The notes under the pieces are model-generated. The model did not search any database, was not told the DNA's origin, and worked only from the letters and a program-made list of their open reading frames with translations. The position numbers and the translations under genes were made by a program. From an uncultured Thalassotalea sp. (GTDB lineage Bacteria > Pseudomonadota > Gammaproteobacteria > Enterobacterales > Alteromonadaceae): DNA of 64,000 nucleotides. Positions 28,697 through 43,997 of this stretch are shown here, in pieces (positions within the stretch are counted from its first letter, which is position 1; each line of letters opens with the position of its first letter). The stretch is taken from positions 19,312 through 83,311 of the forward strand of contig CANMZP010000019.1 of the NCBI GenBank assembly GCA_947502355.1, in the 5' to 3' direction.

Positions 28697-28720
28697 AAAG
28701 GCGCCGAAGCGCCCTTATAT
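28697..28720 (-). terminator. Rho-independent terminator of purB
   Basis: On the minus strand, stem AAGGGCGC / GCGCCTTT (one G-T pair) with a TTCG tetraloop, followed by a T-rich tail. It lies about 45 bp after the purB stop and before roxA. Confidence 0.8.
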
Positions 28721-28763
28721 AAGGTAATGGGTTAATGCTTTGGTTTTTTAATAACCGAAAGAC

Positions 28764-30179
<1,416 letters not shown>

Positions 30180-30189
30180 AAAATGAAAA

Positions 30190-30813
30190 TTAAATTTGTT
30201 TTAATAATTGCGACGCATTCGATACGATTTTGCGTCGTTGAAATAGAATATTTCGTCGTTTCCCGCCAACTTGGCGCCATAGTACCGCGCTACGAACACC
30301 GGCAAGTAATAACGCCCGAATTCGATGTTGATTACCCACTTGCTTTAAGATGTTCGGCTCTCCGGCCACTTGGATCTTGGTACCTAGTGGGCTAATGATG
30401 TCGGTGTAAATGCTAGCAAGGTTTGCCACCATGTTATCACTGGTTAATTCAAAATGAGCCAACTGTCGGTTGCATTGTTCTAGACGGTTACCTAGCTCGG
30501 CCATTACTTTGGGCTTGCTTTTTAACTTACGTTCAAGGTTTAAAAGGCAAACGATGTAACGTGTGAGCTCAGGATCTTTATTAACGGTTTGATCACCTAG
30601 CTGTGTTACCACGGCGGATAAGCCATCTTGCAGATTAGCCAATGCATCGTCGTATACCGCAAGGGTAGAAGTAGGATTTAAATTGATGACGCTTTTTAAC
30701 ATCACTTCAAAAAGCGCTTCATCGAGTTGATTTTGTCTGGCAATGCCTTGGACCATTTGGCCAACTTGGCAAATACCAGCAAAAGTCATTGTTTGTTCAG
30801 TAAGTTTGTTCAT
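30190..30813 (-). CDS. hflD: High frequency lysogenization protein HflD homologue
   Basis: A 207-residue membrane-associated protein. The family pattern is clear: FAGICQVGQMVQGIAR near the N-terminus, NLNPTSTLAVYDD, and the C-terminal IRALLLAGVRSAVLWRQVGG. In E. coli HflD interacts with the phage lambda CII protein and modulates lysogeny; its cellular role is unclear. It lies in the conserved mnmA-hflD-purB order, about 40 bp downstream of mnmA. Confidence 0.93.
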   Translation of the reverse strand: MNKLTEQTMTFAGICQVGQMVQGIARQNQLDEALFEVMLKSVINLNPTSTLAVYDDALANLQDGLSAVVTQLGDQTVNKDPELTRYIVCLLNLERKLKSKPKVMAELGNRLEQCNRQLAHFELTSDNMVANLASIYTDIISPLGTKIQVAGEPNILKQVGNQHRIRALLLAGVRSAVLWRQVGGKRRNILFQRRKIVSNASQLLKQI

Positions 30814-30853
30814 TTTTATTATGCTAATTTATTGATACACGCTTAGAGAATGA

Positions 30854-31981
30854 TTATCGGATTAAGGTATCAATGATACCGCCACCCAAACAGATTTCAT
30901 CGCTATAAAACACCACAGATTGACCTGGTGTTACCGAGCTTTGTTGCTCTTTGAACATGATTTGATAGTTTTCTTCATCAAGACGAGTAACCGTACAGGC
31001 TACATCTTGCTGGCGGTAGCGTGTTTTAACCGTGCAATCGAAGCTGTCGTTTACCGCTACGCCTTTACGATTAACCCAGTGCAATTGACTGGCAAGCAAA
31101 CCTTTTGAAAACAGCCTTGGGTGGTCACTACCTTGGCCAACAATAAGCACATTGCGTTTCATATCTTTTTCGACAACATACCAAGGTGCTTCACCAGCGT
31201 CTTTTAGACCACCAATGTGCAGGCCTTTACGTTGTCCTAATGTGTGGTACATCAAACCTTCATGACGACCCACTTCTTTACCTTCGGCTGTTTCAATCAC
31301 ACCCGGTTGTGCTGGCAGATAACGACCAAGGAAGTCTTTAAACTTACGTTCACCAATAAAACAAATGCCGGTAGAATCTTTTTTGTCGTGAGTAATTAAG
31401 CCCTCACGTTCGGCGATGGCACGAACTTCTGGCTTCTCGATGTGGCCTACAGGGAAAAGTGTTTGCCCAACTTGTTTATTGCTTAAGGTGTAAAGGAAAT
31501 AACTTTGATCTTTGTTATTGTCCAAACCACGTAACATTTCAAATTCACCATCACTATTTTGACGACGTTGTACGTAGTGGCCCGTGGCAATATAATCTGC
31601 ACCTAAATCTTCACAAGCAAACTCTAGGAATGCTTTGAATTTAATTTCTTTGTTACACATGATGTCCGGATTTGGCGTACGACCGGCTTTGTATTCTTCA
31701 AGGAAATATTCAAATACGTTGTCCCAATATTCCGTTGCAAAGTTAATGGTATGCAATTCGATACCTAACTTGTCACACACTTCTTGGGCATCACGTAAGT
31801 CTTCTGCTGCTGCACAATACTCTTCATCGTCATCTTCTTCCCAGTTTTTCATGAAAAGACCTTCTACCTGGTAACCTTGTTGTTTAAGCAGGTATGCCGA
31901 TACAGATGAGTCGACACCGCCAGACATGCCGACGATAACTTTTAAATTCGAATTTGATTCAGGGGTGATTTCAGTACTCAA
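30854..31981 (-). CDS. mnmA: tRNA-specific 2-thiouridylase MnmA
   Basis: A 375-residue enzyme from TTG 31981, or 390 residues from an upstream ATG at 32026. It makes 2-thiouridine at position 34 of Lys, Glu and Gln tRNAs, with sulfur from the TusABCDE relay, whose tusDCB and tusE genes are present at 60-61 kb. The PP-loop SGGVDSS, the catalytic cysteine in [12 protein letters not shown], and the second cysteine in [12 protein letters not shown] are all present. The TTG start places [13 protein letters not shown] near the N-terminus as in relatives; the ATG form adds an unusual 15-residue leader without a ribosome binding site. Confidence 0.93.
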   Translation of the reverse strand: MSTEITPESNSNLKVIVGMSGGVDSSVSAYLLKQQGYQVEGLFMKNWEEDDDEEYCAAAEDLRDAQEVCDKLGIELHTINFATEYWDNVFEYFLEEYKAGRTPNPDIMCNKEIKFKAFLEFACEDLGADYIATGHYVQRRQNSDGEFEMLRGLDNNKDQSYFLYTLSNKQVGQTLFPVGHIEKPEVRAIAEREGLITHDKKDSTGICFIGERKFKDFLGRYLPAQPGVIETAEGKEVGRHEGLMYHTLGQRKGLHIGGLKDAGEAPWYVVEKDMKRNVLIVGQGSDHPRLFSKGLLASQLHWVNRKGVAVNDSFDCTVKTRYRQQDVACTVTRLDEENYQIMFKEQQSSVTPGQSVVFYSDEICLGGGIIDTLIR

Positions 31982-32166
31982 GGAGCCTATTTTCCTAACA
32001 GTTTTAAATGGCGCGAATTCTACCATAGAAATTTGTGACAGGCATTAAAAAATACGTGCACAATTTGTAATCAAATAGACTGAACCGTAATAAGGGATAG
32101 TCAGTGCTGCTCTGCGATAGAGCGAAATTGAGAGCCGATTTAGTAACGATGTAATGTTATTTTCTT

Positions 32167-32628
32167 TTAAATGTTTTTAATATTGCTATGCAAAATAGAT
32201 AATGGATAGTGTTCACCGTTTAAGTAATCGGTTAAACAATCCAGTACCAAGGGACTGCGAATTTGACTGCCTTTGGCTTCTAATTCTTCTTTGGTGAGCC
32301 AAAGTGCTTGAATTATATCGCTGTCTTTTGGAGCCGTTTGAGCGCATTCTTCTAATTCAACCACAAAACAAAATCGCAAGTAATAGAGGTTTAATTCGGT
32401 TCGATAATGGTAATAAATGCCGCTTAGATAATGTGGCTCTACCGTTAATCCGGTTTCTTCAAACACTTCACGTCGACACGCTTGAACAATGTCTTCGTTG
32501 GCTTCTACGTGGCCGGCGGGTTGGTTATAGACCACTTTACCATCGTCGATTTCCTCGACAATTAAGAACTTCCCCTGATGATGAATGATGGCCGCAACCG
32601 TGGTATTGGGTTTAAATTGTTCGCTCAT
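32167..32628 (-). CDS. nudJ: Nudix hydrolase NudJ-like
   Basis: A 153-residue Nudix hydrolase. The Nudix box GHVEANEDIVQACRREVFEETGL (G, then REVFEE, then TGL) is intact near residues 38-60. E. coli NudJ hydrolyses thiamine pyrophosphate precursors and nucleoside di- and triphosphates. It lies between rluE and mnmA, the same position as in E. coli. A 140-bp gap separates it from mnmA. Confidence 0.92.
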   Translation of the reverse strand: MSEQFKPNTTVAAIIHHQGKFLIVEEIDDGKVVYNQPAGHVEANEDIVQACRREVFEETGLTVEPHYLSGIYYHYRTELNLYYLRFCFVVELEECAQTAPKDSDIIQALWLTKEELEAKGSQIRSPLVLDCLTDYLNGEHYPLSILHSNIKNI

Positions 32629-32688
32629 ATTTATCCCTGAAAAGTTGAGGTTTAGTTAGCTTGTACTTTCAATAGCATGCGTTTGTCA

Positions 32689-33414
32689 TTACGTAGCGGC
32701 TTTCTCGATTAGCCGGTATTGACCTGGCTGCAAGTCACCTAATGTATAATCACCTACAGAATAACGTATCAAACGAAGGGTTGGATTACCGATATGGGCG
32801 GTCATTCGTCTGACTTGTCGATTTTTGCCTTCACCAATACCGATTTCAAGCCAGGTTGTCGGGATGTTTTTACGTTCACGAATGGGCGGTACACGTGCCC
32901 AAACATCCGGTTCATCTATAATTCTAACGTGAGCTGGCTTAGTTAATCCGTCTTTTAATTCGACCCCTTTACGCAATTGACTAAGTGACGCTTCGCTTGG
33001 GATCCCCTCAACCTGTACCCAATAAATCTTTCTCTTGTTGTTTTTGGGATTGGCTAATTTATGTTGCAGTTGGCCATCATTGGTTAATACCAATAAGCCT
33101 TCGGAGTCTTTATCTAAACGGCCTGCCGCATACACTTGCTCAATATCAATAAAATCTTTCAAGGTTTTGCGATTTTGGTCATCGGTAAATTGCGTCAACA
33201 CATCAAACGGCTTATTAAATAACACCACTTTTATAGGCTCATCTGGTTTACGTTTTGGCTCGCTGAAACTTTTTGTCACTCGTCTTTTATTTGAGAACGA
33301 AGGCGTATTCTTTCTACCTTGGTTTTTACTGGGGCTCTGACCGTGTGCTTTCGAGTGTGATTTATTTGCTGATGATCGCTTAGCTGATGGTCGTTTAGAA
33401 TTGGGATTTGCCAA
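32689..33414 (-). CDS. rluE: 23S rRNA pseudouridine synthase RluE-like
   Basis: A 241-residue RsuA-family pseudouridine synthase without an S4 domain. The first about 60 residues are a basic, Ser/Lys-rich low-complexity tail. The catalytic Asp lies in [19 protein letters not shown] at about residues 96-114, and a later motif [16 protein letters not shown] is typical. E. coli RluE modifies U2457 of 23S rRNA. The gene is divergent from the isocitrate dehydrogenase gene and is first of the rluE-nudJ-mnmA-hflD-purB set. The basic N-terminal tail is longer than in E. coli. Confidence 0.92.
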   Translation of the reverse strand: MANPNSKRPSAKRSSANKSHSKAHGQSPSKNQGRKNTPSFSNKRRVTKSFSEPKRKPDEPIKVVLFNKPFDVLTQFTDDQNRKTLKDFIDIEQVYAAGRLDKDSEGLLVLTNDGQLQHKLANPKNNKRKIYWVQVEGIPSEASLSQLRKGVELKDGLTKPAHVRIIDEPDVWARVPPIRERKNIPTTWLEIGIGEGKNRQVRRMTAHIGNPTLRLIRYSVGDYTLGDLQPGQYRLIEKAAT

Positions 33415-33623
33415 CGAATATTCCTTACCAAATTGAATATTTAGAATATTAATAATGAGTATAAGCTAACGCTGTTAACAGATAGTTACACAGTGCTATG
33501 TTAATCGATTAAGGACTGATATACTACCGCCGTTTCATACATTTAATGGCTTTTTAAAAGCAACTGCAATCTATAATGCAGAGATAAAATAAAGGCTGAC
33601 AAAGCACATTTTCTTATATTTAA

Positions 33624-35924
<2,301 letters not shown>

Positions 35925-35961
35925 TTAAATTTATAAAACGCATTAACCCCTAATCTAAAAG

Positions 35962-35995
35962 CACCAAATGGCCTGAGCTGTTTGGTGTTTTTTTT
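35962..35995 (+). terminator. Rho-independent terminator of icd
   Basis: Stem CACCAAA / TTTGGTG with a 12-base loop, followed by eight T residues. Confidence 0.85.
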
Positions 35996-36155
35996 GGGGC
36001 TAATATATTTTTACCTCAAGGTTTAAAAAAAAGCGTAGAGGTGGGGAAATCAATTCAAACGCTTCATAAATAAATTTTTATTAGGTTTTAAATATTGCGT
36101 TGGGAATTTAATGATAAAAAGGCGGTCCTACTAAAAGAAGGGAAAGTTTGGGCAT

Positions 36156-36184
36156 AAAAAAAGGCGACATTATCACCTTTTTTT
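36156..36184 (-). terminator. Rho-independent terminator of cspD
   Basis: On the minus strand, stem AAAGGTGA / TCGCCTTT (one G-T pair) with a T-run, 20 bp after the cspD stop. A-runs on the other side could let it act on both strands. Confidence 0.8.
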
Positions 36185-36203
36185 ATGAATACTTCAGATT
36201 TGT

Positions 36204-36416
36204 TTAATCCACGTCTACTGGTTTTATGCTTGCGGCATGGTGACCTTTTGGTCCTTGGTTGAGTTCATAATCGACACTTTGACCCGCTTTTAGGGTTCGG
36301 TATCCGTCCATTTGAATTGTTGAATAGTGTGCAAATATGTCATCACCGCCAGCTTCAGGTCGAATAAACCCAAAACCTTTAGCATTGTTAAACCATTTCA
36401 CAGTACCGTTTGCCAT
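36204..36416 (-). CDS. cspD: Cold shock domain protein CspD
   Basis: A 70-residue cold shock domain protein with RNP1 (KGFGFI) and the CspD-type RNP2 (DIFAHYS). The segment GGDDIFAHYSTIQMDGYRTL closely follows E. coli CspD, which is a single-strand-binding inhibitor of replication expressed in stationary phase. The gene is divergent from clpS-clpA exactly as in E. coli. An AAGGA ribosome binding site is present. The length is close to the family norm. Confidence 0.93.
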   Translation of the reverse strand: MANGTVKWFNNAKGFGFIRPEAGGDDIFAHYSTIQMDGYRTLKAGQSVDYELNQGPKGHHAASIKPVDVD

Positions 36417-36678
36417 ACTTCTACTTCCTTCTTTGTAAGTCGGTATTAACCAATTTAGCGTTATTGTTATTAAATAATTGGTTTTTTATTTTTAATAAAT
36501 AAAAATTCTGTCCGAGTTGAAAATTTGATAAAATAAACAACTCGTATGTGACTAATTATTAGTCACTTTTTAAAATTTAGATAAATTGGGAAAATAGTCA
36601 AGAGATATAACTCTTTTTTTTACATTTTTTTTACGAAAAAAGGTTTTGTAGAGTTAAAGTTAGGACTATTATTTTAAA

Positions 36679-36999
36679 ATGGCTAATGTAAAAGATTCAT
36701 TGGACAGCGATATTCTCTTAGAAGAGGATATAAAAAGTAAATTTCGCCGTCCATCGATGTTCAAGGTAGTATTAATGAATGATGATTATACGCCTATGGA
36801 CTTTGTAATAGAGGTTTTATCAAAATTTTTTAACATGGATAGTGATAAAGCCACCGAAGTTATGCTAACAATACATTATAAAGGGAAAGCCGTTTGTGGT
36901 GTGTATAGCAGTGAGATAGCTGAAACTAAAGTTGATCAAGTTTGTCGGTTTGCTCGTAATAATGAACATCCGCTAATGTGTACCATGGAACCTGCATAA
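36679..36999 (+). CDS. clpS: ATP-dependent Clp protease adaptor ClpS
   Basis: A 106-residue adaptor that recognises N-degron residues and delivers substrates to ClpAP. The binding-pocket residues N34, D35, D36 (MNDDYTPMDFV) and H66 (TIHYKGKAVCG) fall at the same numbers as in E. coli ClpS. It is followed after 73 bp by clpA. Its own ribosome binding site is weak. The intergenic region to cspD is AT-rich and probably holds the divergent promoters. Confidence 0.95.
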   Translation: MANVKDSLDSDILLEEDIKSKFRRPSMFKVVLMNDDYTPMDFVIEVLSKFFNMDSDKATEVMLTIHYKGKAVCGVYSSEIAETKVDQVCRFARNNEHPLMCTMEPA

Positions 37000-37072
37000 A
37001 TGCAGTGAGCCAATTTGTGATCTAGAGTAATTCGTAAAGCAACTTGCAGTAACGTTTTTCAGGAGAGTGCCT

Positions 37073-39340
37073 ATGTTGAATAAAGATTTGGAAATTTCGT
37101 TAAATTTAGCTTTCCGTCAGGCTAAAGATTCTCGTCACGAGTTTATGACGGTAGAGCACTTGCTGCTTGCACTATTGGAGAACCCGGAAGCGGTTGAGGC
37201 CATGAATGCCTGTGGTGCAGAGCTTGGTAAGCTTAAAACCGAAATTCTGAACTTTATTAACGAAACAACCCCCATCATTCCAGAAGGGGACGATGACCGG
37301 GAAACGCAACCAACTCTTGGTTTTCAGCGTGTTCTGCAACGCGCGGTATTTCATGTTCAGTCTTCTGGTAAAACCGAAGTCAATGGTGCCAATGTGTTGG
37401 TGGCCATTTTTAGTGAGCAAGAATCGCAAGCCGCGTATTTATTGAAAAAGTCTGATATTACCCGTTTAGACATTGTTAACTTTATTTCACATGGTATTTC
37501 AAAAGCATCCAGTGTCGATTCTTCAGGTGCAGAATCCATCGAACCTGAACAAGTTAACGAAGAGCAAGCTAAGACAAACCTAGACACTTACGCAGACAAT
37601 TTAAACCATGCTGCCATTAATGGAGACATAGACCCCATTATTGGCCGCAGCAAAGAATTAGAGCGTACGGTACAGGTATTGAGTCGTCGTCGTAAAAATA
37701 ATCCATTGCTTGTAGGTGAAGCTGGGGTCGGTAAAACCGCGATCGCTGAAGGCTTAGCAAAACTCATTGTTGAAGGTCAGGCACCTGAAGTCTTAAGCGA
37801 TGCCACCATCTACTCGTTAGATATGGGCGCATTACTTGCGGGTACCAAATATCGGGGTGATTTTGAAAAGCGTTTCAAGTCGTTACTTAAAGATTTAGAA
37901 AAAGACCAACATGCCATACTCTTTATCGATGAAATCCATACCATTATAGGTGCGGGTGCTGCCTCGGGCGGCATGATGGATGCGTCTAATCTAATTAAAC
38001 CGTTGCTGTCGTCTGGTAAAATGCGTTGCATGGGCTCAACAACGTTTCAGGAATTTAAAACCATTTTTGAAAAAGATCGTGCCTTGGCCAGACGTTTTCA
38101 AAAAATTGATATTCATGAGCCTTCCATTGATGAAACAACCAAAATTTTGCAAGGCTTAAAAGACCGCTATGAAGATCACCATGGTGTAAAATATACCAAC
38201 AAAGCGTTACAAGCCGCTGCAGAATTATCGGCTAAATACATTAATGATCGATTTTTACCGGATAAGGCCATTGATGTCATCGATGAAGCCGGCGCTAAGC
38301 AACAACTTGTTGCGGCCACTAAACGTAAAAAAGTGATTAACATCGGTGATATTGAAGGCATTGTTGCCAATATTGCGCGAATTCCTGAAAAATCTGTTTC
38401 CTCAACTGAGAAAGACAGCCTGATGAATATTGACCGTAATTTAAAAATGGTGGTCTTTGGTCAAGATAACGCCATTGATAGTTTAACGTCTGTTGTTCGT
38501 CTTTCGCGCTCGGGCTTAGGTCAAGAAGAAAAACCGGTGGGTTCGTTCTTATTCTCGGGTCCAACGGGTGTTGGTAAAACCGAAGTGACCAAGCAATTGG
38601 CCAAACAATTAGGGGTTGAGCTGCTGCGTTTTGATATGTCTGAGTACATGGAAAAACATGCGGTGAGTCGTCTTATTGGTGCGCCTCCTGGTTATGTTGG
38701 TTATGAGCAGGGCGGATTATTAACCGATGCGGTCATAAAACATCCTCATTCGGTGGTACTGCTTGATGAGATAGAAAAAGCGCATGCCGACATTTATAAC
38801 ATTTTGCTGCAAGTAATGGATCACGGTACGCTAACCGATAACAACGGTCGTAAAGCGGATTTCCGTAATGTTATCCTTGTACTTACCACTAACGCTGGCG
38901 TTAGAGAGACCACCCGTAAGTCGATTGGTTTCCAACAGCAAGATCACTCTCATGATGCGATGTCAGAAATCAACCGTACGTTCTCACCAGAGTTTAGAAA
39001 CCGTTTAGACTCGATTGTTTGGTTTAATCATCTTGAAATGGAGGTGATTGAGCAGGTAGTTGATAAGTTCATCGTTGAGCTGCAAGCACAATTAGACTTA
39101 AAAGGCGTTTCATTAGAGCTAAGCAAGAAAGCTCGTCTATGGCTTGCAAAACATGGTTACGATAAAGCCATGGGCGCACGCCCAATGGCGCGTGTTATTC
39201 AAGAGCAGCTTAAGAAGCCACTAGCCAATGAATTGCTATTTGGTGCGTTAATGCAAGGTGGTACCGCTAAGGTTGATGTAAATTCGAAGAAAGATGAATT
39301 AAAAATCACTTTTGAAGAGAAAACGGAACTGGTGTCATAA
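37073..39340 (+). CDS. clpA: ATP-dependent Clp protease ATP-binding subunit ClpA
   Basis: A 755-residue Hsp100 unfoldase that works with ClpP. The start is ATG 37073 ([14 protein letters not shown]), with AGGAGAG upstream, as in E. coli; a GTG two codons earlier is discarded. The N-domain ([14 protein letters not shown]) binds ClpS. The two AAA+ modules have Walker A motifs [13 protein letters not shown] and [13 protein letters not shown] and Walker B motifs LFIDEIHT and [10 protein letters not shown]. Downstream of clpS and convergent with infA. Confidence 0.96.
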   Translation: MLNKDLEISLNLAFRQAKDSRHEFMTVEHLLLALLENPEAVEAMNACGAELGKLKTEILNFINETTPIIPEGDDDRETQPTLGFQRVLQRAVFHVQSSGKTEVNGANVLVAIFSEQESQAAYLLKKSDITRLDIVNFISHGISKASSVDSSGAESIEPEQVNEEQAKTNLDTYADNLNHAAINGDIDPIIGRSKELERTVQVLSRRRKNNPLLVGEAGVGKTAIAEGLAKLIVEGQAPEVLSDATIYSLDMGALLAGTKYRGDFEKRFKSLLKDLEKDQHAILFIDEIHTIIGAGAASGGMMDASNLIKPLLSSGKMRCMGSTTFQEFKTIFEKDRALARRFQKIDIHEPSIDETTKILQGLKDRYEDHHGVKYTNKALQAAAELSAKYINDRFLPDKAIDVIDEAGAKQQLVAATKRKKVINIGDIEGIVANIARIPEKSVSSTEKDSLMNIDRNLKMVVFGQDNAIDSLTSVVRLSRSGLGQEEKPVGSFLFSGPTGVGKTEVTKQLAKQLGVELLRFDMSEYMEKHAVSRLIGAPPGYVGYEQGGLLTDAVIKHPHSVVLLDEIEKAHADIYNILLQVMDHGTLTDNNGRKADFRNVILVLTTNAGVRETTRKSIGFQQQDHSHDAMSEINRTFSPEFRNRLDSIVWFNHLEMEVIEQVVDKFIVELQAQLDLKGVSLELSKKARLWLAKHGYDKAMGARPMARVIQEQLKKPLANELLFGALMQGGTAKVDVNSKKDELKITFEEKTELVS

Positions 39341-39470
39341 GTTTATTGCTTAATACGGTGGTTTTTTACTTTAGTTAGAAGGCCACTTATTTTAGAAAGT
39401 AACTTATCAGCCAATTCACTTTATGCGTTTTATCTAGGTTTTATCAACGTTTAAAAAAACACCCAAATAC

Positions 39471-39498
39471 AAAAAACCTCGCAATTGCGAGGTTTTTT
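39471..39498. terminator. Bidirectional terminator between clpA and infA
   Basis: A perfect palindrome: AAAAAACCTCGCAA / TTGCGAGGTTTTTT. It has A- and T-runs on both sides, so it can stop both clpA and the convergent infA transcripts. Confidence 0.88.
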
Positions 39499-39552
39499 AA
39501 TTTCCTGATAGATAATCAGCATACTGTGCCAATCATCAAAATCTCGTAATGA

Positions 39553-39852
<300 letters not shown>

Positions 39853-40065
39853 TTATACCCCAACGGGGTTAATTTCGCTTTTTTATTTCATTTAAGCCTA
39901 CAAAATAACGGCCATCCGATGGTGCCTAAATAAAAGGTGGCAAAGTTAAAAGCAGATTGGTAGGTAATTTAATATCAAATACAATGGGTTATATAAAATA
40001 AAGAAAAGATGGTTAACAGCTGGTCGCTTTGTGTTCGTTTGCGTTGTGGGTTATAAATTTAGTGC

Positions 40066-40782
40066 CTATTTCTTGATTTGCTTGATCTCTTGCCATTGAT
40101 TATTACGTAATCGCTGATGGGGCAGATATTGCTGTTTGTAATTCATTTTAGCGCAATCATCTATTTGATAGCCCAAGTACAAATACTGTAAACCGAGTTT
40201 CTGGGTGATGTCGATTTGGCTTAATATACAAAACTTGCCTAAGGAATACTTCTGGTATTTGGGGTCGTAAAACGTATAAAGTGCGGATAGGGCATTTTTT
40301 AATTTATCGCATACCGCCACCGCAATCAGCTTTTGTCCATCGTATATTTCAATAAACAGCTGTGCTACCTGATTACTAAAGATAAAGCCTTCATATTGCT
40401 CTTTGTTAGCCGGATACATCGACCCTTCTTTATGAACGGTGTTGATATATCGTTCATAGAGTGGGTAATAACTAGGCTTTGGCTTTTTGGTTAACACGAT
40501 GGAAAACCACTTATTGTTTTTTTGAATGCGCTTTTGGCTTTTAGATGGACTGAATTTCTTGACTTCAAGGCGTATCGATTCACAAGCCTGGCAAAATTCA
40601 CAGTGTGGACGATACACTTGCTCGCCGCTGCGCCTAAAGCCCACCGTTAATAAACTATTGTAAGCCTGTGATGTCAGCTCTTCAGGGTTCATCAATACAA
40701 TTAATCGTTCCTGTTGTTTTGGAAGATAGTTGCATTGAAATGCTTTGGTTTGCCCAAATTTAAAGTTATTGTTTATTGTCAT
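40066..40782 (-). CDS. bpt: Aspartate/glutamate leucyltransferase Bpt
   Basis: A 238-residue aminoacyl-tRNA-protein transferase that adds Leu to proteins starting with Asp or Glu, creating ClpS-recognised N-degrons. The Cys-rich N-terminal element YRPHCEFCQACESIR and the C-terminal YLGYQIDDCAKMNYKQQYLP are characteristic of the bacterial ATE/Bpt family. It overlaps the end of aat by 17 bp, so the two transferases are translationally coupled. Confidence 0.94.
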   Translation of the reverse strand: MTINNNFKFGQTKAFQCNYLPKQQERLIVLMNPEELTSQAYNSLLTVGFRRSGEQVYRPHCEFCQACESIRLEVKKFSPSKSQKRIQKNNKWFSIVLTKKPKPSYYPLYERYINTVHKEGSMYPANKEQYEGFIFSNQVAQLFIEIYDGQKLIAVAVCDKLKNALSALYTFYDPKYQKYSLGKFCILSQIDITQKLGLQYLYLGYQIDDCAKMNYKQQYLPHQRLRNNQWQEIKQIKK

Positions 40783-41488
40783 AATCTATACGCTGTGGTT
40801 GCCAACAGCTCGGCGCCATAGGTCTGTTTAACTCGACTTCTTTTAATTGTATGAATATTTTACGTTCAATTTCAATAGCCCCCATGGATTGTAAAAAGGG
40901 ATTTTGAATTTGACAGTCAATAAAACGAACCCCAAACGACTTTAAATGTTGGCCTAAAGCGATTAATGCAATTTTAGAAGCGTTGGTTTTTAAATAAAAC
41001 ATCGACTCGCCGCTAAACAAGCCATTTATAGCAACCCCATATAAGCCGCCGACCAGATCATCGCCTTCCCAAACCTCTACCGAATGGGCATAGCCTTTGC
41101 GATGCAAGATTTGGTAGGCGTCGACCATCTCATCGAGGATCCAGGTATCATCGTCACGAAACGGCGCATCAGCACAGATGTTGATGATTCGGTCAAAGGC
41201 GTGATTAATGGTAACTTGATAAGGTTGTTTACGGATAAATTTTTTGAGGGTTTTATTGATGTGAATATCATCAAGACTCAAGATGGCTCTTGGATTGGGC
41301 GACCACCAAAGCAGCGGGTCTTGTTCATTAAACCATGGGAAGACCCCATGTTTATAGGCATTAACCAGTCGTTGCCAGCTTAAATCACCACCAACGGCTA
41401 ATAAGCCATTAGGCTCTGTTAAGGCGTTATGTAAATCAGGAAAAGCCAAGTCGTGTGGCGATAAAGCGGTTAAGACTTGGCTCATCAT
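40766..41488 (-). CDS. aat: Leucyl/phenylalanyl-tRNA-protein transferase
   Basis: A 240-residue enzyme that adds Leu or Phe to proteins with N-terminal Lys or Arg, directing them to ClpS/ClpAP. Motifs are EPNGLLAVGGDLS, GVFPWFNEQDPLLWWSP, and GGLYGVAINGLFSGESMF. It starts 11 bp after the trxB stop, on the same strand, and overlaps bpt. The arrangement puts both N-degron tagging enzymes in one operon close to clpSA. Confidence 0.96.
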   Translation of the reverse strand: MMSQVLTALSPHDLAFPDLHNALTEPNGLLAVGGDLSWQRLVNAYKHGVFPWFNEQDPLLWWSPNPRAILSLDDIHINKTLKKFIRKQPYQVTINHAFDRIINICADAPFRDDDTWILDEMVDAYQILHRKGYAHSVEVWEGDDLVGGLYGVAINGLFSGESMFYLKTNASKIALIALGQHLKSFGVRFIDCQIQNPFLQSMGAIEIERKIFIQLKEVELNRPMAPSCWQPQRIDYDNKQ

Positions 41489-41499
41489 ATATTACCTGA

Positions 41500-42528
<1,029 letters not shown>

Positions 42529-42686
42529 TTATTATAATTACTTGATTGGGATTCTATGCAAATAAAACAAGGGAAACAATAAAAAATAACCGTTTATTTT
42601 AATAATTTGTAATTAACGTCGTATTCTTAAATATCGTAATGATATGATGCCTAAATTAACACCTAATAAAAGCGCTAGGGTAGTGT

Positions 42687-43319
42687 ATGCAGCATTGGCA
42701 ACGTATTGAGCAAGAGTTAAAAAGTTTTATAAAACAAGAAATGAAAACCGACCCCGCACACGATCTTAATCATGTAGACCGGGTGGTAAAAATGGCAAAA
42801 CGTCTTGCTAAAAACGAGCACGGTGAATTAAATGTTGTTATTCCTGCCGCTTATTTGCATGATTGCGTTAGCCTTCCTAAAAATCATCCGCAAAGGTCAC
42901 AAAGCTCAATATTAGCGGCTGAAAAAGCCATTGAATTTTTAGCAACATTAAACTATCCAGTTCAATATTTTGCCGGTATTAAACATGCCATTGCTAGCCA
43001 CAGCTTTAGTGCACAAATAGCCGCCGAAACCATTGAAGCAAAAATTGTTCAAGATGCCGACCGTTTAGATGCGATTGGTAGTATCGGTATTGCTCGTTGT
43101 ATTCAGGTGAGTAGTCAGTTTGATAGTCAGCTCTACAGTCATGACGATCCATTTTGTCAACACCGAGTGCCTGATGATAAAGCCTTTACCGTTGATCACT
43201 TTTACGTAAAACTGTTTAAAATTTGCGATACCTTGCATACCCCGTCAGCAATAAAAGAAGGCGCAAAGCGTAAAGCTTTCATGCAGGCGTTTATGGCCCA
43301 ACTTGGCAGCGAAATATAG
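42687..43319 (+). CDS. HD-domain phosphohydrolase
   Basis: A 210-residue protein of the YedJ-like HD superfamily. The metal site is H29 (HDLNHVDRV), HD at 58-59 (YLHDCVS), H100 and H105 (GIKHAIASHSF) and D123/D125 (VQDADRLDAIG), the standard HD set. The substrate is unknown. It is divergent from trxB. The stop codon is the start of a 93-bp tandem repeat, so the last three codons of the gene are part of the duplicated unit. Confidence 0.9.
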   Translation: MQHWQRIEQELKSFIKQEMKTDPAHDLNHVDRVVKMAKRLAKNEHGELNVVIPAAYLHDCVSLPKNHPQRSQSSILAAEKAIEFLATLNYPVQYFAGIKHAIASHSFSAQIAAETIEAKIVQDADRLDAIGSIGIARCIQVSSQFDSQLYSHDDPFCQHRVPDDKAFTVDHFYVKLFKICDTLHTPSAIKEGAKRKAFMQAFMAQLGSEI

Positions 43320-43377
43320 CAATCATTAATATCATAACGTGAAGTCGAATTCTTATGTTTATCGATTTTTTTACCAG

Positions 43378-43398
43378 TTACATAGACTGTCTATGTAA
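43378..43398. repeat. Dispersed palindrome, copy 1
   Basis: Core ACATAGAC-T-GTCTATGT, extended by TT/AA on the outer ends: a perfect inverted repeat with one central base. It has a T-run about 10 bases before it. Confidence 0.9.
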
Positions 43399-43470
43399 TT
43401 ACCGAAATATAGCAATCATTAATATAATAACGAGAAGTTGAATTCTTATGATTATCGATTTTTTTACCTG

Positions 43471-43491
43471 TTACATAGACTGTCTATGTAA
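43471..43491. repeat. Dispersed palindrome, copy 2
   Basis: Same core ACATAGAC-T-GTCTATGT as copy 1, in the second 93-bp unit, about 50 bp upstream of the Nudix start. Confidence 0.9.
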
Positions 43492-43541
43492 TGATGTAAT
43501 TAATGTAATTTTCATGGATTCACAAAATACAAGGCATACAA

Positions 43542-43985
43542 ATGAAGAAATACGTCGTAGGGTTTTTATTTAATCAAAACGCTTCCAAAGTCGTCTTGAT
43601 AAAAAAGATTAACCCGGCTTGGCAAAATGGATATTTTAATGGGGTAGGTGGCAAAGTTGAAAAAGACGAGCAACCCGTCGATGCCATGTCCCGAGAGTTT
43701 TTAGAAGAAACAGGAGTATTGATCCCGGTGAATGAATGGACCATGTATGCCAACGTATATAGGCCTGCGCAATACGACATGGATGTATTCTTTGCCCATT
43801 CAGATAACGCCTATCAGGTACAAACGATTGAAAAGGAAGAGGTAAACATCTTTCCTGTAGAGGCGCTGCCGACCAAATTGATACCTAACTTAAAATGGCT
43901 TATTCCACTTGCCCTTGATGAGCAAGCCGATTTCTCGCAAACCGTTTCAATATTAGAAAATCCTTCCGAGCGCATCAAAGCTTAA
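43542..43985 (+). CDS. Nudix hydrolase (8-oxo-dGTP-like)
   Basis: A 147-residue Nudix protein. The Nudix box spans residues 37-60 (GGKVEKDEQPVDAM then SREFLEETG). The N-terminal KKYVVGFLFNQNASKVVLIKK and the later FNGVGGK are typical of MutT-like hydrolases of oxidised or unusual nucleotides; the substrate is not known. It is bracketed by copies of the palindrome: two upstream and one intact plus one decayed copy downstream. Confidence 0.88.
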   Translation: MKKYVVGFLFNQNASKVVLIKKINPAWQNGYFNGVGGKVEKDEQPVDAMSREFLEETGVLIPVNEWTMYANVYRPAQYDMDVFFAHSDNAYQVQTIEKEEVNIFPVEALPTKLIPNLKWLIPLALDEQADFSQTVSILENPSERIKA

Positions 43986-43997
43986 TAAGTCTTCAAG

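Larger units (their letters stand above)
43310..43495. repeat. Two tandem copies of a 93-bp unit
   Basis: Unit 1 is 43310-43402 and unit 2 is 43403-43495. Both begin CGAAATATAGCAATCATTAA and end with the dispersed palindrome. Only a few base differences separate them. Unit 1 overlaps the HD-gene stop codon. Confidence 0.9.

Noticed and set aside
39341..39552. A tRNA-Ser gene between clpA and infA, as in E. coli
   Set aside because: No cloverleaf can be drawn here; the region holds only the palindromic terminator and AT-rich sequence.
43378..43491. The 43.4 kb palindromes as transcription terminators of the HD gene
   Set aside because: The T-run lies before, not after, the hairpin on the plus strand, and the same palindrome recurs far from any gene end at 63.6 kb.
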